Of a DNA stretch of 64,000 nt, positions 44,916 to 53,650 are shown in pieces. Under the pieces are notes generated by a model. The model was not told where the DNA came from. It worked only from the letters and a program-made list of their open reading frames with translations, and did not search any database. Position 1 is the first letter of the stretch, and each line of letters opens with the position of its first letter. The DNA comes from JADLHS01 sp964594985 (GTDB lineage Bacteria; Verrucomicrobiota; Verrucomicrobiia; Limisphaerales; JADLHS01): assembly GCA_964594985.1 (NCBI GenBank), contig CAZQNQ010000026.1:1-64000 (forward strand). The letters run 5' to 3'. Position numbers and translations under genes: made by a program.

Positions 44916-45575
44916 AACAACCGGAAGCCGGATTGAGCAAATCAGTTTTTCCGCCTGCGCCGTAAAAGACTCGCAGCGCTTTCAAAATTCGCAGCCGGTT
45001 TTTTGGGGCCGGAACGCGGCGTTTACGCCGCTTCAATGCCCGCAGGTCCGATCACGTTGAAGCGGGCTGAAGCCCGCGCTCCCTCTGCGGCCACAGTTTT
45101 AATTCATCGCCAGAATGGTGCTGGCGGCGGCGCTGGCAGGTTCAGGCTCACAGCGCACGCTCCAATGTCAGGGGCAAAGATGCGGAGCGCGGCTGTCCCA
45201 GCCGCAGCGCCTAGTCGGCTTAACCCGCACAAGAACCCTGGCAAAAGAACAGGAATCGTATTCCGCCCGCCCACTTCCAAAACGGGGCTAAAGCCACCGC
45301 AGTCCAGACGCTTCGCGAAGTTTGCGGACACCCGGCAAGCGCGAAGCGTCTGGACTGCGCGCGCGTTCACCGCCGCTTTGACTCCGCGCATACCCACAAC
45401 CTTTCGCACCAGATCAAAGCGGCGCAGGCTTCTCCCCCTTCCATCCGGCTGAACCAGCTCATAATGACAATTTTCGCGCGCAAGCTTGTCGTCACCAAAC
45501 TCGCCGACTAGACTCGCCGCCGAACTCAATTCCTGACGTTCCGAGTTCAATGATTTAACCCAACTTTTCTTTTTC
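44916..45575. repeat. Right edge of the accessory block: several repeats, no gene
   Basis: The stretch contains a gcggcgtttacgccgc hairpin (45018), the R4 direct repeat (45164-45209) that pairs with 37612-37657, and a palindrome with cgcagtccagacgcttcgcg and gcgaagcgtctggactgcg (45299-45359), sibling of 12009-12070. The murA promoter must lie in the last 200 bases. No open frame here looks real. Confidence 0.8.
45164..45209. repeat. 46-bp direct repeat, right copy (R4)
   Basis: It matches 37612-37657 in the same orientation with one mismatch (a g for an a at the tenth base). Together the copies bracket 7.5 kb that contain the eight accessory genes. Confidence 0.85.
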
Positions 45576-46838
45576 ATGGATAGTTTTTTGATCAAAGGCG
45601 GCGTGCCGTTGCATGGCACGGTCGAAATCAGTGGCGCGAAAAACGCCGTGTTACCCATCATGGCGGCGACGTTGCTCACGGGCGAGCCGTGCGTCATCCG
45701 TCGCGTGCCTAATCTCAGCGACGTGCGGTTCATGGCGCAGATTCTCGAATGGCTTGGCGCCAAAGTGAAGGTGGACGGGGATACCGTTCACGTCCACGCC
45801 AAGAAGATCAAGGGTCACGCCGACTACGATCTCGTGCGCAAGATGCGCGGCTCGATCTGCATCATGGGGCCGTTGCTCGGGCGGTTGAGCAAGGCCACGG
45901 TGTCGCTGCCCGGCGGTTGCGTCATCGGGGCGCGGCCCATCAATCTGCACTTGAAAGCGTTTCAAGCGCTGGGCGCGAAAATCCGCATTGAGAGTGGTTA
46001 TGTGGAAGCGTCGGCCAAACGGCTCATCGGTGGACCAATGTTTCTCGGCGGTCGCGCGGGTTCAACCGTGTTGGGCACGGCGAACGCCATGATGGCGGCG
46101 GTGCTGGCGGATGGCGTGACGGTCATCGAAAGCGCCGCGTGCGAACCGGAAGTGGTGGACGTGGCGAATTTCCTCATCGCGATGGGCGCGAAGATTCAGG
46201 GCGCGGGCAGTCCGACGCTCACCATTACTGGCGTGAAATCGCTCCACGGCGCGGAGCATCATGTCATTCCAGATCGCATCGAAGCGGCGACGTTTGCCAT
46301 TGCGGCGGCGATGACGAACGGAGAAGTCACCATCAAAGGCGCGCGCGCCGATCATCTGCATGCCGTTATTGATAAAATGCAGGAGGCTGGCGTGGTCGTG
46401 GATCATCGCGGTGCGGACATGATCGTGCGCCGGGGCCGCAAATTGAAACCGTCGGACGTGACCACGTTGCCATACTCGGGTTTTCCAACCGACGTGCAGG
46501 CGCAGATGATGGCGTTGATGACACTCGCGCCCGGCATCAGCATCATCACCGAACGGATTTTTGAATCGCGCTTCATGCACGTGAGCGAACTTTCGCGGCT
46601 CGGCGCGGACATCCAGATTGAAGGGCCGAGTGCGATCGTCAAAGGCGGCAAGCCCTTGAGCGGCGCGCCCGTGATGGCGAGCGATCTGCGCGCATCGGCG
46701 GCGTTGGTCATTGCTGGTTTGGCCGCGAAAGGCACGACGCAGGTGAACCGGGTTTACCATTTGGACCGTGGTTACGAACAGATGGACGTAAAATTGCGCA
46801 AGCTTGGCGCGCGCATCCAACGCATCGAGGAATCATGA
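45576..46838 (+). CDS. murA: UDP-N-acetylglucosamine 1-carboxyvinyltransferase
   Basis: The 420-aa enzyme makes the first committed step of peptidoglycan synthesis, moving enolpyruvate from PEP to UDP-GlcNAc in the cytoplasm. Lys22 in SGAKNAVLP and the catalytic Cys115 in LPGGCVIGARP are at the E. coli positions; fosfomycin attacks that Cys, so sensitivity is expected. Further family words are DRIEAATFAIAAAMTNGE and ITERIFESRFMHVSEL with the closing YHLDRGYE. The stop overlaps the next gene by four bases. The length is normal. It starts just after the right edge of the accessory block. Confidence 0.96.
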   Translation: MDSFLIKGGVPLHGTVEISGAKNAVLPIMAATLLTGEPCVIRRVPNLSDVRFMAQILEWLGAKVKVDGDTVHVHAKKIKGHADYDLVRKMRGSICIMGPLLGRLSKATVSLPGGCVIGARPINLHLKAFQALGAKIRIESGYVEASAKRLIGGPMFLGGRAGSTVLGTANAMMAAVLADGVTVIESAACEPEVVDVANFLIAMGAKIQGAGSPTLTITGVKSLHGAEHHVIPDRIEAATFAIAAAMTNGEVTIKGARADHLHAVIDKMQEAGVVVDHRGADMIVRRGRKLKPSDVTTLPYSGFPTDVQAQMMALMTLAPGISIITERIFESRFMHVSELSRLGADIQIEGPSAIVKGGKPLSGAPVMASDLRASAALVIAGLAAKGTTQVNRVYHLDRGYEQMDVKLRKLGARIQRIEES

Positions 46839-47242
46839 CCAAAGCCATCTGGGTATTGATCGTTTTGGTGGTCTGCTACATCGGCTACCTGCTGTTCCAG
46901 CAATGGGACAAGGCGCGGCTTGAACATGCCGGGCAAAAGCCGGAACAAGCCGCTGCCCTGGCGACCGGCGACGGTCTGGCCGGGCTGCCGCATCAGTTGG
47001 ATGCCAGCTATCGAACCGCCAAGGCCAATGGTCCGGCGGCGTTCCGGGCCTGGTTTACCGCGAACGAAAAAATCCTCGCCGATCCGCGCAAGGCGTGGAT
47101 CGAACTCGAACTTTGCATTGCGATGACCCGGGATAATCCGGCGGAGGCGAAGAAGATTTATGCGGCGGTGAAAAATCGCGTGCCGCCGTCCTCACCGGTC
47201 TATGGCAAGGTGAAGGAAATGGAAAAGACCTTCGGGCCGTGA
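46835..47242 (+). CDS. Single-span membrane protein coupled to murA
   Basis: The 135-aa product has one N-terminal membrane helix (AIWVLIVLVVCYIGYLLFQQW) and a cytoplasmic or periplasmic helical part (RAWFTANEKILADPRKAWIE, EAKKIYAAVKNRVPPSSPVY). Its start overlaps the murA stop as ATGA, so it is surely co-translated. It is not a recognised cell-wall enzyme, and a role in envelope assembly is inferred from coupling only. Confidence 0.75.
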   Translation: MTKAIWVLIVLVVCYIGYLLFQQWDKARLEHAGQKPEQAAALATGDGLAGLPHQLDASYRTAKANGPAAFRAWFTANEKILADPRKAWIELELCIAMTRDNPAEAKKIYAAVKNRVPPSSPVYGKVKEMEKTFGP

Positions 47243-47677
47243 GGTTTTCTCCGCGGATGACGCGGATGCAGAATTTGGAATGCGGCGAGTTCTCGCCGCT
47301 TTCGGCAGGCGACTTGTCGGCGTTCAGAATCCTAACGGGATTTCATCTTTCACCCAGGGTTGCCCGCGCGGGCTACCCTGGGAAATCCACGTAAAACATT
47401 TTCAACCCCGAAGGAATTGCACTCCGGTCATCGCCAAAATGACGCAACCCCGTTGGGGTTGTGATTTTCTTTTCGCATCCACCCAAGGTAGTCGCTTCGC
47501 TCCAACCCTGGGCTGAATGCCGCAATCCCGTTGGGATTGCTCCAGCGTTTGCAATTTTTTCGTGTCATTTCGGGTGTTTCGTGGTTGAAAAATTCAGAAG
47601 CGCGCCGGGCCGGAGACCGGCGCTCCGTGCTCGTTGCAACGTTTTAACCTTTGTAACGATTTTAACGATTCGCCAAC
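47243..47677. repeat. Gap filled with REP-like short palindromes
   Basis: The hairpin gcggcgagttctcgccgc (47282-47299) with a short T tract may end the murA transcript. Then come tcacccagggttgcccgcgc with its inverse gctaccctggg, the words caaccccgttggggttgtga, and caatcccgttgggattgc. The pattern resembles the accccgttggggt palindromes seen in Verrucomicrobiota and Planctomycetota genomes. No gene is supported. Confidence 0.8.
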
Positions 47678-49042
47678 TCAGCGCGGCCAGAACCGCAGCC
47701 AGAAGCGTTGCGGCGATTGGATCAGGATTTCGCGCAGCAACGTTTGCAGGCTCGCCGCCTTCGGTTCGTCCAGGCGCTGCACGGTTCCCAGCAACACCCC
47801 GAACGCCACCGCCGCCCCGGCGAAAAACACGGTGAAGCGATTCCATTCCAGCCCCAGCCACACCGGCGCGCGGTCGCCCACGGCATCAATCAACAAGCCC
47901 CACGCGATCGGTGCCAGACCGAGCGTGACGTTGGACACCACGGAGAAAATGGCGAAGAAATGATTGCGGCCCAGCGCCGGGACGATGCCCATGGCGAGTT
48001 TGTTGTTGGCCATGCTGACGGCGGCGGCCAGCAGGCCCATCAGGAATTGCAGCGCGAGAATCAATCCCAGGTTCGGCCGCAACACGCCGCCCGCCATCGC
48101 GCCCCAGCCACCCAGCACCAGCAACCAGCCCACGCCCGCCGCGCCCAGCACCGGCTTGCTCCCGACACGATCGAAGCGCGAGCCAAGCAGCCACAGGCTG
48201 CTCACCCCGCCGAGAAACGCCACGGAACTGATCAACAGGATCTGGCCTTCGGACAAACCGCTGTTCGTTTTCAAGAACGCCACCGTGAACGCGCTGATGC
48301 CGCCGTACGCCACCGACCACGCCACCGCCGCGCGCAGCAGCTTGTAAAATGGCGCAAAGCGGATCATTTCCAGCCACGGTACCGGTGTTTGCGAGGTTTT
48401 GACGGTTTCAGGAATCGGCACGTCCGGGATGCGTTTCAAGAAGGCGAGGCTGATGGCCCCCATGCAGGCGCTGAACGCAAACAGGGCGGCGAATTGCCAC
48501 GCCTGAGTTGCGCCCGACAGGGTGAACGCCGCCACCAGAAACGTGATGAAGCTGGCGCAGTTCTGCACCGCGACGTCGCGCGCCAGATAGCGCCCGCGCA
48601 GTTCCGCCGGGACAAGCTGGGTGATCCACGGCAACCACGCGCAACTGGAGATGCCGCGCGAGAGATTGAAGCAAAACAACAATGCCAGCAGCAACGCGAG
48701 GCGATTGGCAACGTCCAGAAATCCGCTGGTCAACGGCACGAGCGCCATGCCGAAGATGAACAGCACGCGCGTGCTCCAGCCGGCCAGCACAAAGCGCCGG
48801 TAGCCGATGCGATTGATGTGATTGGCCGCCGGAATCTGGAAGATGACCAGCAGCGGCATCATGCCCGCGATGATGCCCAGCACCGTCGCGCTCGCATCGA
48901 GCGTGCGGGCATAAAGGATCATCGGACTGCCGAGCACAACCTGGAACGACAGCGCGTTGAAGGCGGAGAAGGAAAACGCGTGGTGCAACCCGGGCGGAAA
49001 TGTTTCGCTCGGAGTGGTTGTTGGTGTGGTGGCCTGGCTCAT
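47678..49042 (-). CDS. MFS transporter, 12-span
   Basis: The 454-aa membrane protein has the MFS two-bundle layout with about 12 spans. There is a soluble Thr-rich N-terminus, then FSFSAFNALSFQVVLGSPM and a loop with AAGMMPLLVIFQIPAANHIN-type character. The motif A-like loop INRIGYRRFVLAGW and a second loop GSRFDRVGSKPVL follow the usual positions after spans 2 and 8. The substrate cannot be told. The protein is monocistronic and opposite in direction to murA. Confidence 0.85.
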   Translation of the reverse strand: MSQATTPTTTPSETFPPGLHHAFSFSAFNALSFQVVLGSPMILYARTLDASATVLGIIAGMMPLLVIFQIPAANHINRIGYRRFVLAGWSTRVLFIFGMALVPLTSGFLDVANRLALLLALLFCFNLSRGISSCAWLPWITQLVPAELRGRYLARDVAVQNCASFITFLVAAFTLSGATQAWQFAALFAFSACMGAISLAFLKRIPDVPIPETVKTSQTPVPWLEMIRFAPFYKLLRAAVAWSVAYGGISAFTVAFLKTNSGLSEGQILLISSVAFLGGVSSLWLLGSRFDRVGSKPVLGAAGVGWLLVLGGWGAMAGGVLRPNLGLILALQFLMGLLAAAVSMANNKLAMGIVPALGRNHFFAIFSVVSNVTLGLAPIAWGLLIDAVGDRAPVWLGLEWNRFTVFFAGAAVAFGVLLGTVQRLDEPKAASLQTLLREILIQSPQRFWLRFWPR

Positions 49043-49328
49043 ACGCCGCCGGTTGCGGCTGCGGCGCTGGCACTATCCCCGGCGAGCGTCCGGAGTGTCC
49101 AGCAGAATCCCGGACATGGTGATGTGAGTTGATGGCTGTGTGCAAAATGGTGCGGTGTCGGCCAGTCTGTGAACTTTTTCTGTAGGGCGGACATTCCTGT
49201 CCGCCGGTGCGAGCGACTTTCCAGTCGCCCGTTGGGAGCACCGGACTGGAAAGTCCGGTGCACCGGCAGGCTGGAAAGCCTGCCCTACGCTCCGGTAGGG
49301 ACAGGGCGAGCGATGCGGCAAAAGGAAA
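49043..49328. repeat. Gap with long nested palindrome (family B copy 2, 49182-49288)
   Basis: The outer words gtagggcggacattcctg and ggctggaaagcctgccctac are looser inverses than in copies 1 and 3, but the inner gcgactttccagtcgc and ccggactggaaagtccgg hairpins are intact. It is followed by the tsf terminator. No gene is supported. Confidence 0.8.
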
Positions 49329-49352
49329 AAGGGCGTCCTTGCGGACGCCCTT
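49329..49352 (-). terminator. Rho-independent terminator of rpsB-tsf
   Basis: Perfect arms aagggcgtcc / ggacgccctt with a 4-base loop are followed on the minus strand by TTTTTCCTTTT. It lies 23 bases after the tsf stop. Confidence 0.92.
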
Positions 49353-49374
49353 CGTATTTTGAATTTCAGTTCGC

Positions 49375-50220
49375 TTACGCGGTGGCTTCACCGACCTGGA
49401 AGCGGACGAAGCGGCGGATGACGAGTTCGTCCCCGAGTTGCTTGCCGACTTCCGCGACGTGATCCTTCACGCTGACTTCCGCGTTGCGCTTCACGAAGCC
49501 TTGATCCACGAGGCAGTAGGTCTGGTAGAACTTCTCGAGCACACCTTGGAGAATCTTCTCCATCGCCTGCGCGGGCTTGCCTTTGAGGCGGTCGGATTGC
49601 GCGGCGATCTCGCGTTCTTTCGCGATGACTTCGGGCGCGACCTGTTCGCGGGAAACCGCGTGCGGATTGCCGGCGGCGATCTGCAACGTGATGTCCTTCA
49701 CGAGTTGTTTGAACTCGTCGCGATTCGCGGTTTCCGCTTTGCCCGCGCCGACTTCCACCAACACGCCGACTTTGCCGCCGGTATGGATGTAAGCCGCCAC
49801 GAGGCCGTTGCCGCTCACTTCGAGCCGGGCGTTGCGGGTGATCTTGATGTTCTCGCCGATCTTGCTGACGGCGGCTTGACGGTCGGCTTCGAGGTCAACG
49901 GCCGGATCGGCCGCAACCTTCTTGGCGATCTCATCACAGAACGCCTTGAAGCTGTCATTGCGCGCGACAAAGTCGGTTTCGCAGTTTACTTCGACGAGTA
50001 CGCCGGATTTTCCGCCGGGCGTGATGAATTGGGCGATGATGCCTTCGCGCGCGTCGCGCAAGGATTTCTTCGCCGCGCTGGCCGCGCCGGACTTGCGGAG
50101 GTTGTCCACCGCTTTGTCCATGTCGCCGCCTGCTTCCACGAGCGCCTTCTTACATTCCATCATGCCGACGCCGGTCATCTCGCGGAGTTTCGCGACGTTG
50201 GTTGCAGTGATTTCAGCCAT
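49375..50220 (-). CDS. tsf: Elongation factor Ts
   Basis: The 281-aa protein recycles EF-Tu from its GDP form. The signature MTGVGMMECKKALVEAGGD near the start is the EF-Tu-binding UBA-like domain, followed by VEVNCETDFVARND. A second core domain is present (VAAYIHTGGKVGVLVEV). The ATG at 50220 was used; an upstream extension runs into the rpsB-tsf spacer. It is expressed with rpsB, as in most bacteria, and ends at a strong terminator. Confidence 0.96.
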   Translation of the reverse strand: MAEITATNVAKLREMTGVGMMECKKALVEAGGDMDKAVDNLRKSGAASAAKKSLRDAREGIIAQFITPGGKSGVLVEVNCETDFVARNDSFKAFCDEIAKKVAADPAVDLEADRQAAVSKIGENIKITRNARLEVSGNGLVAAYIHTGGKVGVLVEVGAGKAETANRDEFKQLVKDITLQIAAGNPHAVSREQVAPEVIAKEREIAAQSDRLKGKPAQAMEKILQGVLEKFYQTYCLVDQGFVKRNAEVSVKDHVAEVGKQLGDELVIRRFVRFQVGEATA

Positions 50221-50277
50221 AAAGAGTAATTGAGTGTGTTGAGCGTTAACCGTTGAGGACCAGATCCGATAATCCCA

Positions 50278-50320
50278 GGAAACGCCGGCGGTGTTCTTCA
50301 GCGGCACCGCCGGGTTTCCC
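50278..50320 (-). promoter_or_regulatory. Hairpin in the rpsB-tsf spacer
   Basis: The arms ggaaacgccggcggtg and caccgccgggtttcc pair around a short loop just after the rpsB stop. There is no T tract, so it is more likely an mRNA-stability or attenuation structure that lowers tsf relative to rpsB than a full terminator. Confidence 0.55.
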
Positions 50321-50328
50321 GGAAATCA

Positions 50329-51105
50329 TCAGGCCGCCGGAGCAGGGGCGGCTTCCGTCGCCGGGGCCGGTGCGGCCGCGGGGGCTTCTTCCGCCGCCTT
50401 GCGGCGGCTGGCCTTGGATTCGTATTCCGCCATCGCCTTGGTGATGCTCTGTGCCACCGTGGCGAGGATCAGGCGGACGGAGCGGATCGCGTCGTCGTTG
50501 GCGGCGATCGGGTAATCCACGAGATCGGGATCGGCGTTGGTGTCGGTGATGGCGACGACCGGGATGCCGAGCTTGCGGGCTTCGGCCACGGCGTTGTGTT
50601 CGCGTTTCACGTCCACGACGAACATCGCGCCGGGGTTGCCGTTCAGGGTGCGGACGCCGTCAAAATACTTCACGAGGCGCGCGGCTTCGCGGCGGATCAT
50701 GGATTGCTCCTGCTTGACGTAGTTGTTGATCGAGCCGTCGGTTTCCATCTTCTCGATCTCTTTCAAGCGGGCGAGCGACTTTTTGACGGTCGCGAAATTC
50801 GTGAGCGTGCCGCCGAGCCAACGTTCGGTGACGAAGAGCTGGCCGGCTTCCTTGGCGGTTTCCTTCACGGCCTGCTGGGCCTGCTTCTTCGTGCCGACGA
50901 AGAGGACTTTGCCGCCCTTGGCGACCGTCTTGGCGAGGAACTCGCACGCGGCTTCGAGCTGCGTGGCGGTCTTGCTGAGGTCAATGATGTGGATGCCGTT
51001 GCGTGCGTCGAAGATGAACGGTTTCATCTTGGGATTCCAACGCTTGGTCTGGTGCCCGAAGTGGACGCCTGCTTCCAACAATTCTTTTACGCCGATGCTG
51101 ATCAT
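50329..51105 (-). CDS. rpsB: 30S ribosomal protein S2
   Basis: The 258-aa protein has the S2 core: LLEAGVHFGHQTKRWNPKM, FIFDARNGIHIIDLSKT, RWLGGTLTNFATV, GAMFVVDVKREHNAVAEARK and TDTNADPDLVDYPI. A Pro/Ala-rich tail (AAPAPATEAAPAPAA) extends it. The start ATG at 51105 is preceded by AGGA six bases upstream, a clear ribosome site. It is followed by tsf in the standard order. No S2-leader fold was recognised in the upstream repeat-rich DNA. Confidence 0.96.
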   Translation of the reverse strand: MISIGVKELLEAGVHFGHQTKRWNPKMKPFIFDARNGIHIIDLSKTATQLEAACEFLAKTVAKGGKVLFVGTKKQAQQAVKETAKEAGQLFVTERWLGGTLTNFATVKKSLARLKEIEKMETDGSINNYVKQEQSMIRREAARLVKYFDGVRTLNGNPGAMFVVDVKREHNAVAEARKLGIPVVAITDTNADPDLVDYPIAANDDAIRSVRLILATVAQSITKAMAEYESKASRRKAAEEAPAAAPAPATEAAPAPAA

Positions 51106-51136
51106 ATTTCCTTTGGTTAAAGGCTCTTCGCGGTGG

Positions 51137-51223
51137 GATTAAGAATAAGATTACGATCAAGATTAAGAAGTTCAGCGAGCTATCCAGCCGCTCTTAATCT
51201 TAATCTTTTTCTTAATCTTAATC
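51137..51223. repeat. Inverted repeat of agattaag words upstream of rpsB (family F)
   Basis: ggattaagaataagattacg and its inverse cttaatcttaatc, with tttttcttaatct, form an AT-rich hairpin (51137-51223). The same words occur at 16518-16585. It lies 30 bases before the rpsB start and may affect its leader. Confidence 0.75.
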
Positions 51224-51287
51224 CGCCTGCGAACAACCATCCCGCGGAACCCGGGATTGATTTCGATGTTGTTATGGCCGCCCCGGT

Positions 51288-51617
51288 TCACACGAACCGA
51301 GAATTGAAGGCCGTTTTCCCCCGCCAGTCGCCTGACGAAAGGGACGCAGAGAATAGCAAAGAAAGGCCCGGTGGCAATGGTTTATTTTGGGCTGAAACGG
51401 ACCTGGTTCTGCCGGTTTTGGGGCATGGCGTTGGCGTGCGGTTGCTGCTTTGCGGCCCGAAGGTTTGTAACGCCTTCACGAAAGTGTCCTGGGTGATTTC
51501 CCGGGCCTCGGTGGGGTGATGACAAAACCGGGAGACGAACGTAAGAATCCAACGTTCATAGCGATACGCCAGTTCCTCAAAAGCGGCCGAGTCGCCGACC
51601 GGATGTTCAGCCGCCAC
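51288..51617 (-). pseudogene. Truncated ECF sigma factor (region 2 only)
   Basis: From a GTG at 51617 the frame encodes the N-terminal part of an ECF sigma factor: AFEELAYRYERWILTFVSRF and HHPTEAREITQDTFVKALQ. It then loses similarity after KALQTFGPQS and ends in unrelated Pro/Ser-rich sequence. Region 4 is absent. The frame stays open to 51288, so a short protein could be made, but it cannot bind a -35 element. The gene for a secreted protein lies 31 bp upstream (51649-52617), a common pairing in this phylum. Confidence 0.7.
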
Positions 51618-51648
51618 GATTTTTGTGTTTCCGTGAATGTGGGGCAGA

Positions 51649-52617
51649 CTATTTGTTCGCTTCCGCGGTCGCCTTCGCAGCGGCTTTGCGGACGGCATCG
51701 GTTTTTATGATGGCGACTGCTTCCCCGGCGGGCAAAGTCAGATTTCCAGTTACCTGATTGCCATCCTTCCGGAAGGTCAGCGCCTTGGCGATCTTCTGGG
51801 ATTCTGGCTTGTCGTTCTGTAATTTCACGAGCCCGACCAGCCCTTGGACGATGGACAGGACATGCGCGGCGATCTCGTCGCTGTCGGCCACCAAGGTAAG
51901 CGTCCCCTGAAATCGGTTTTGGGTTTCGCCGATGACAAGCTGCACGGTTTGCGAGAGATTCAAGATGGCGGCATTCGGGTCGGTGTCCGGAAGCTTCATT
52001 TTCCGGGCGACGGCCTCGAAAAAGTGAGGCTCCCGGATTGAACCCAACGCGGGAAAACGATTGCTGGTTTTCAAACTGGGCGTCGTGCTGGAAATGACCT
52101 CTAACGCTTGCATCACCTGGTTTTCGCGCTGCCCGAAGATGATGCGATTGCCTTGAAGGGCCGCATACGTGCGCGGTTTGGCAGTGATGTCAGACTTCTT
52201 TTTTTCATCAATCCAGCTATGGATGACAATGTCCTTATGTTGGCTGGACTGGTAATCCTTGGCGGCCTTGGCCAGATTCGTCAACTGGTCGGCCTCGAAA
52301 TCCGCATACACAATCAACACCCCGTCTTCCGGGCTGGCGTTCGTCCCATAAAGAGTGAGGCCGTGCAGTTGGGTGCGAAGATCGAAACTGAACAGCGATT
52401 GGAACACCGCCAGTTTTGCCTTTGCTTCGGGTTTGTCCATTTCCGTCAGCACATACTGGCCAATCATGGTTGACCGGAGGGCGTCACAGTCCAGATGCAC
52501 CAGCCAGCTCGGATCAGCCGGAATAGTCCCGCGTTCCAACGGAGCCGCGGGGGTGGCAAGGACGCCAGCGCCGAGGCAGCCAGCAATCAAGGCCACTTTC
52601 CAAAGGTTGGATTTCAT
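51649..52617 (-). CDS. Secreted hypothetical protein, 322 aa
   Basis: The product has a signal peptide (MKSNLWKVALIAGCLGAGVL) ending near residue 26 and a mature beta-rich body: ADPSWLVHLDCDALRSTMIG, QLHGLTLYGTNASPEDGVLI and FQGTLTLVADSDEIAAHVLS. No enzyme motif is seen. The start at 52617 gives the signal; the frame starts earlier but without signal character. It is adjacent to the ECF sigma remnant in the same direction, as in the sigma-plus-exported-protein pairs frequent in Verrucomicrobiota, so its former regulator may be dead. The function is unknown. Confidence 0.8.
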   Translation of the reverse strand: MKSNLWKVALIAGCLGAGVLATPAAPLERGTIPADPSWLVHLDCDALRSTMIGQYVLTEMDKPEAKAKLAVFQSLFSFDLRTQLHGLTLYGTNASPEDGVLIVYADFEADQLTNLAKAAKDYQSSQHKDIVIHSWIDEKKKSDITAKPRTYAALQGNRIIFGQRENQVMQALEVISSTTPSLKTSNRFPALGSIREPHFFEAVARKMKLPDTDPNAAILNLSQTVQLVIGETQNRFQGTLTLVADSDEIAAHVLSIVQGLVGLVKLQNDKPESQKIAKALTFRKDGNQVTGNLTLPAGEAVAIIKTDAVRKAAAKATAEANK

Positions 52618-52829
52618 AGTCGTGTTTATATCAATGCTTTGGTGATAACACCAGCCGGGGTTGCGTCTCATGGAAGGTTACGGCGCAAGCGGTGACAGGT
52701 TGGGCGTTGGAGAGTTTGATTTTCGGTCGGGGTGATTGGTGCGTCCGATGTCCGGTTTTTGATGGAAAACAAGCACCGCAACGCCGCTTTTGACTTCCGC
52801 CACTTGCACTGACCTGTTACAAACCGCGC

Positions 52830-53645
52830 ATGTCTGCGAAGCTTACCATCGGTTTTCTGGGTGCGGGGAAAATGGCCACGGCGCTGGCGCGTGGTCTGGT
52901 CCGCGCCAAACTGGCTGAACCGGCCAATCTCTTTGCCAGCGACCCCATCGCCGCCGCCCGTGATTCGTTTGCGAAGGAGACCGGAGGCAAATCCGCCGCT
53001 TCCAACACCGAGGTGGTGAAGTCTGCCAAGGTCATTTTCCTGTCCGTCAAACCGGATCAAACCGCCGCCGTGCTCGGCGAGGTGCGTGACAGTTTTTCCG
53101 CCGAACACCTACTCCTCTCCATCGCCGCTGGCGTGCCGATCGCGAAGCTGGAAGCCGCGTTGCCGGCGGGCGCACGGGTCATTCGCGTGATGCCGAACAC
53201 CCCCGCATTGGTCGGTGAATCCGCCAGCGCCTACGCGCTCGGCAAGTCCGCCACCGCCGCCGATGGCGAACTGGCGCAAAAACTTTTCTCCGCGGTCGGC
53301 GTGGCGATGCAGGTGAAGGAATCGTTGCTCGACGCCGTCACCGGCTTGAGTGGTAGCGGTCCGGCGTATGTGTATCAATTCATCGAGGCGTTGAGCGATG
53401 GTGGCGTAGCAGCGGGTTTGCCGCGCGACGTCGCGACGAAGCTGGCCGCGCAAACCGTGCTCGGCAGCGCGAAGATGGTTTTGGAAACCGGCATTCATCC
53501 CGGCGCGTTGAAGGATCAGGTCACCAGCCCCGGCGGCACGACGATCGAAGGCTTGCACGAACTGGAAAAAGGCAAGTTGCGCGGCACGGTGATGAGCGCG
53601 GTCCGCGCGGCCACCGAGAAGTCGAAGAAACTGGGGCAGGGGTGA
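52830..53645 (+). CDS. proC: Pyrroline-5-carboxylate reductase
   Basis: The 271-aa enzyme makes proline by NAD(P)H reduction of pyrroline-5-carboxylate. The Rossmann start FLGAGKMATALARGL (residues 9-23) binds the cofactor. VKPDQTAAVL, RVMPNTPALVGE and the C-terminal signature AQTVLGSAKMVLETGIHPGA with LKDQVTSPGGTTIEGLHELE-like order are typical. It is a decameric cytoplasmic enzyme. It is monocistronic, with palindromic repeat family C right after the stop. Confidence 0.94.
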   Translation: MSAKLTIGFLGAGKMATALARGLVRAKLAEPANLFASDPIAAARDSFAKETGGKSAASNTEVVKSAKVIFLSVKPDQTAAVLGEVRDSFSAEHLLLSIAAGVPIAKLEAALPAGARVIRVMPNTPALVGESASAYALGKSATAADGELAQKLFSAVGVAMQVKESLLDAVTGLSGSGPAYVYQFIEALSDGGVAAGLPRDVATKLAAQTVLGSAKMVLETGIHPGALKDQVTSPGGTTIEGLHELEKGKLRGTVMSAVRAATEKSKKLGQG

Positions 53646-53650
53646 TTTAG

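Noticed and set aside
37612..45209. An integrative element with attachment sites
   Set aside because: The flanking 46-bp repeats belong to a dispersed palindromic family, and no integrase or tRNA target is present, so recombination between repeats explains the bracket better than site-specific integration.
47708..49132. 474-codon plus-strand frame opposite the MFS gene
   Set aside because: Its translation is rich in Arg, Gln and His with no fold. The minus strand encodes a clear 12-span transporter.
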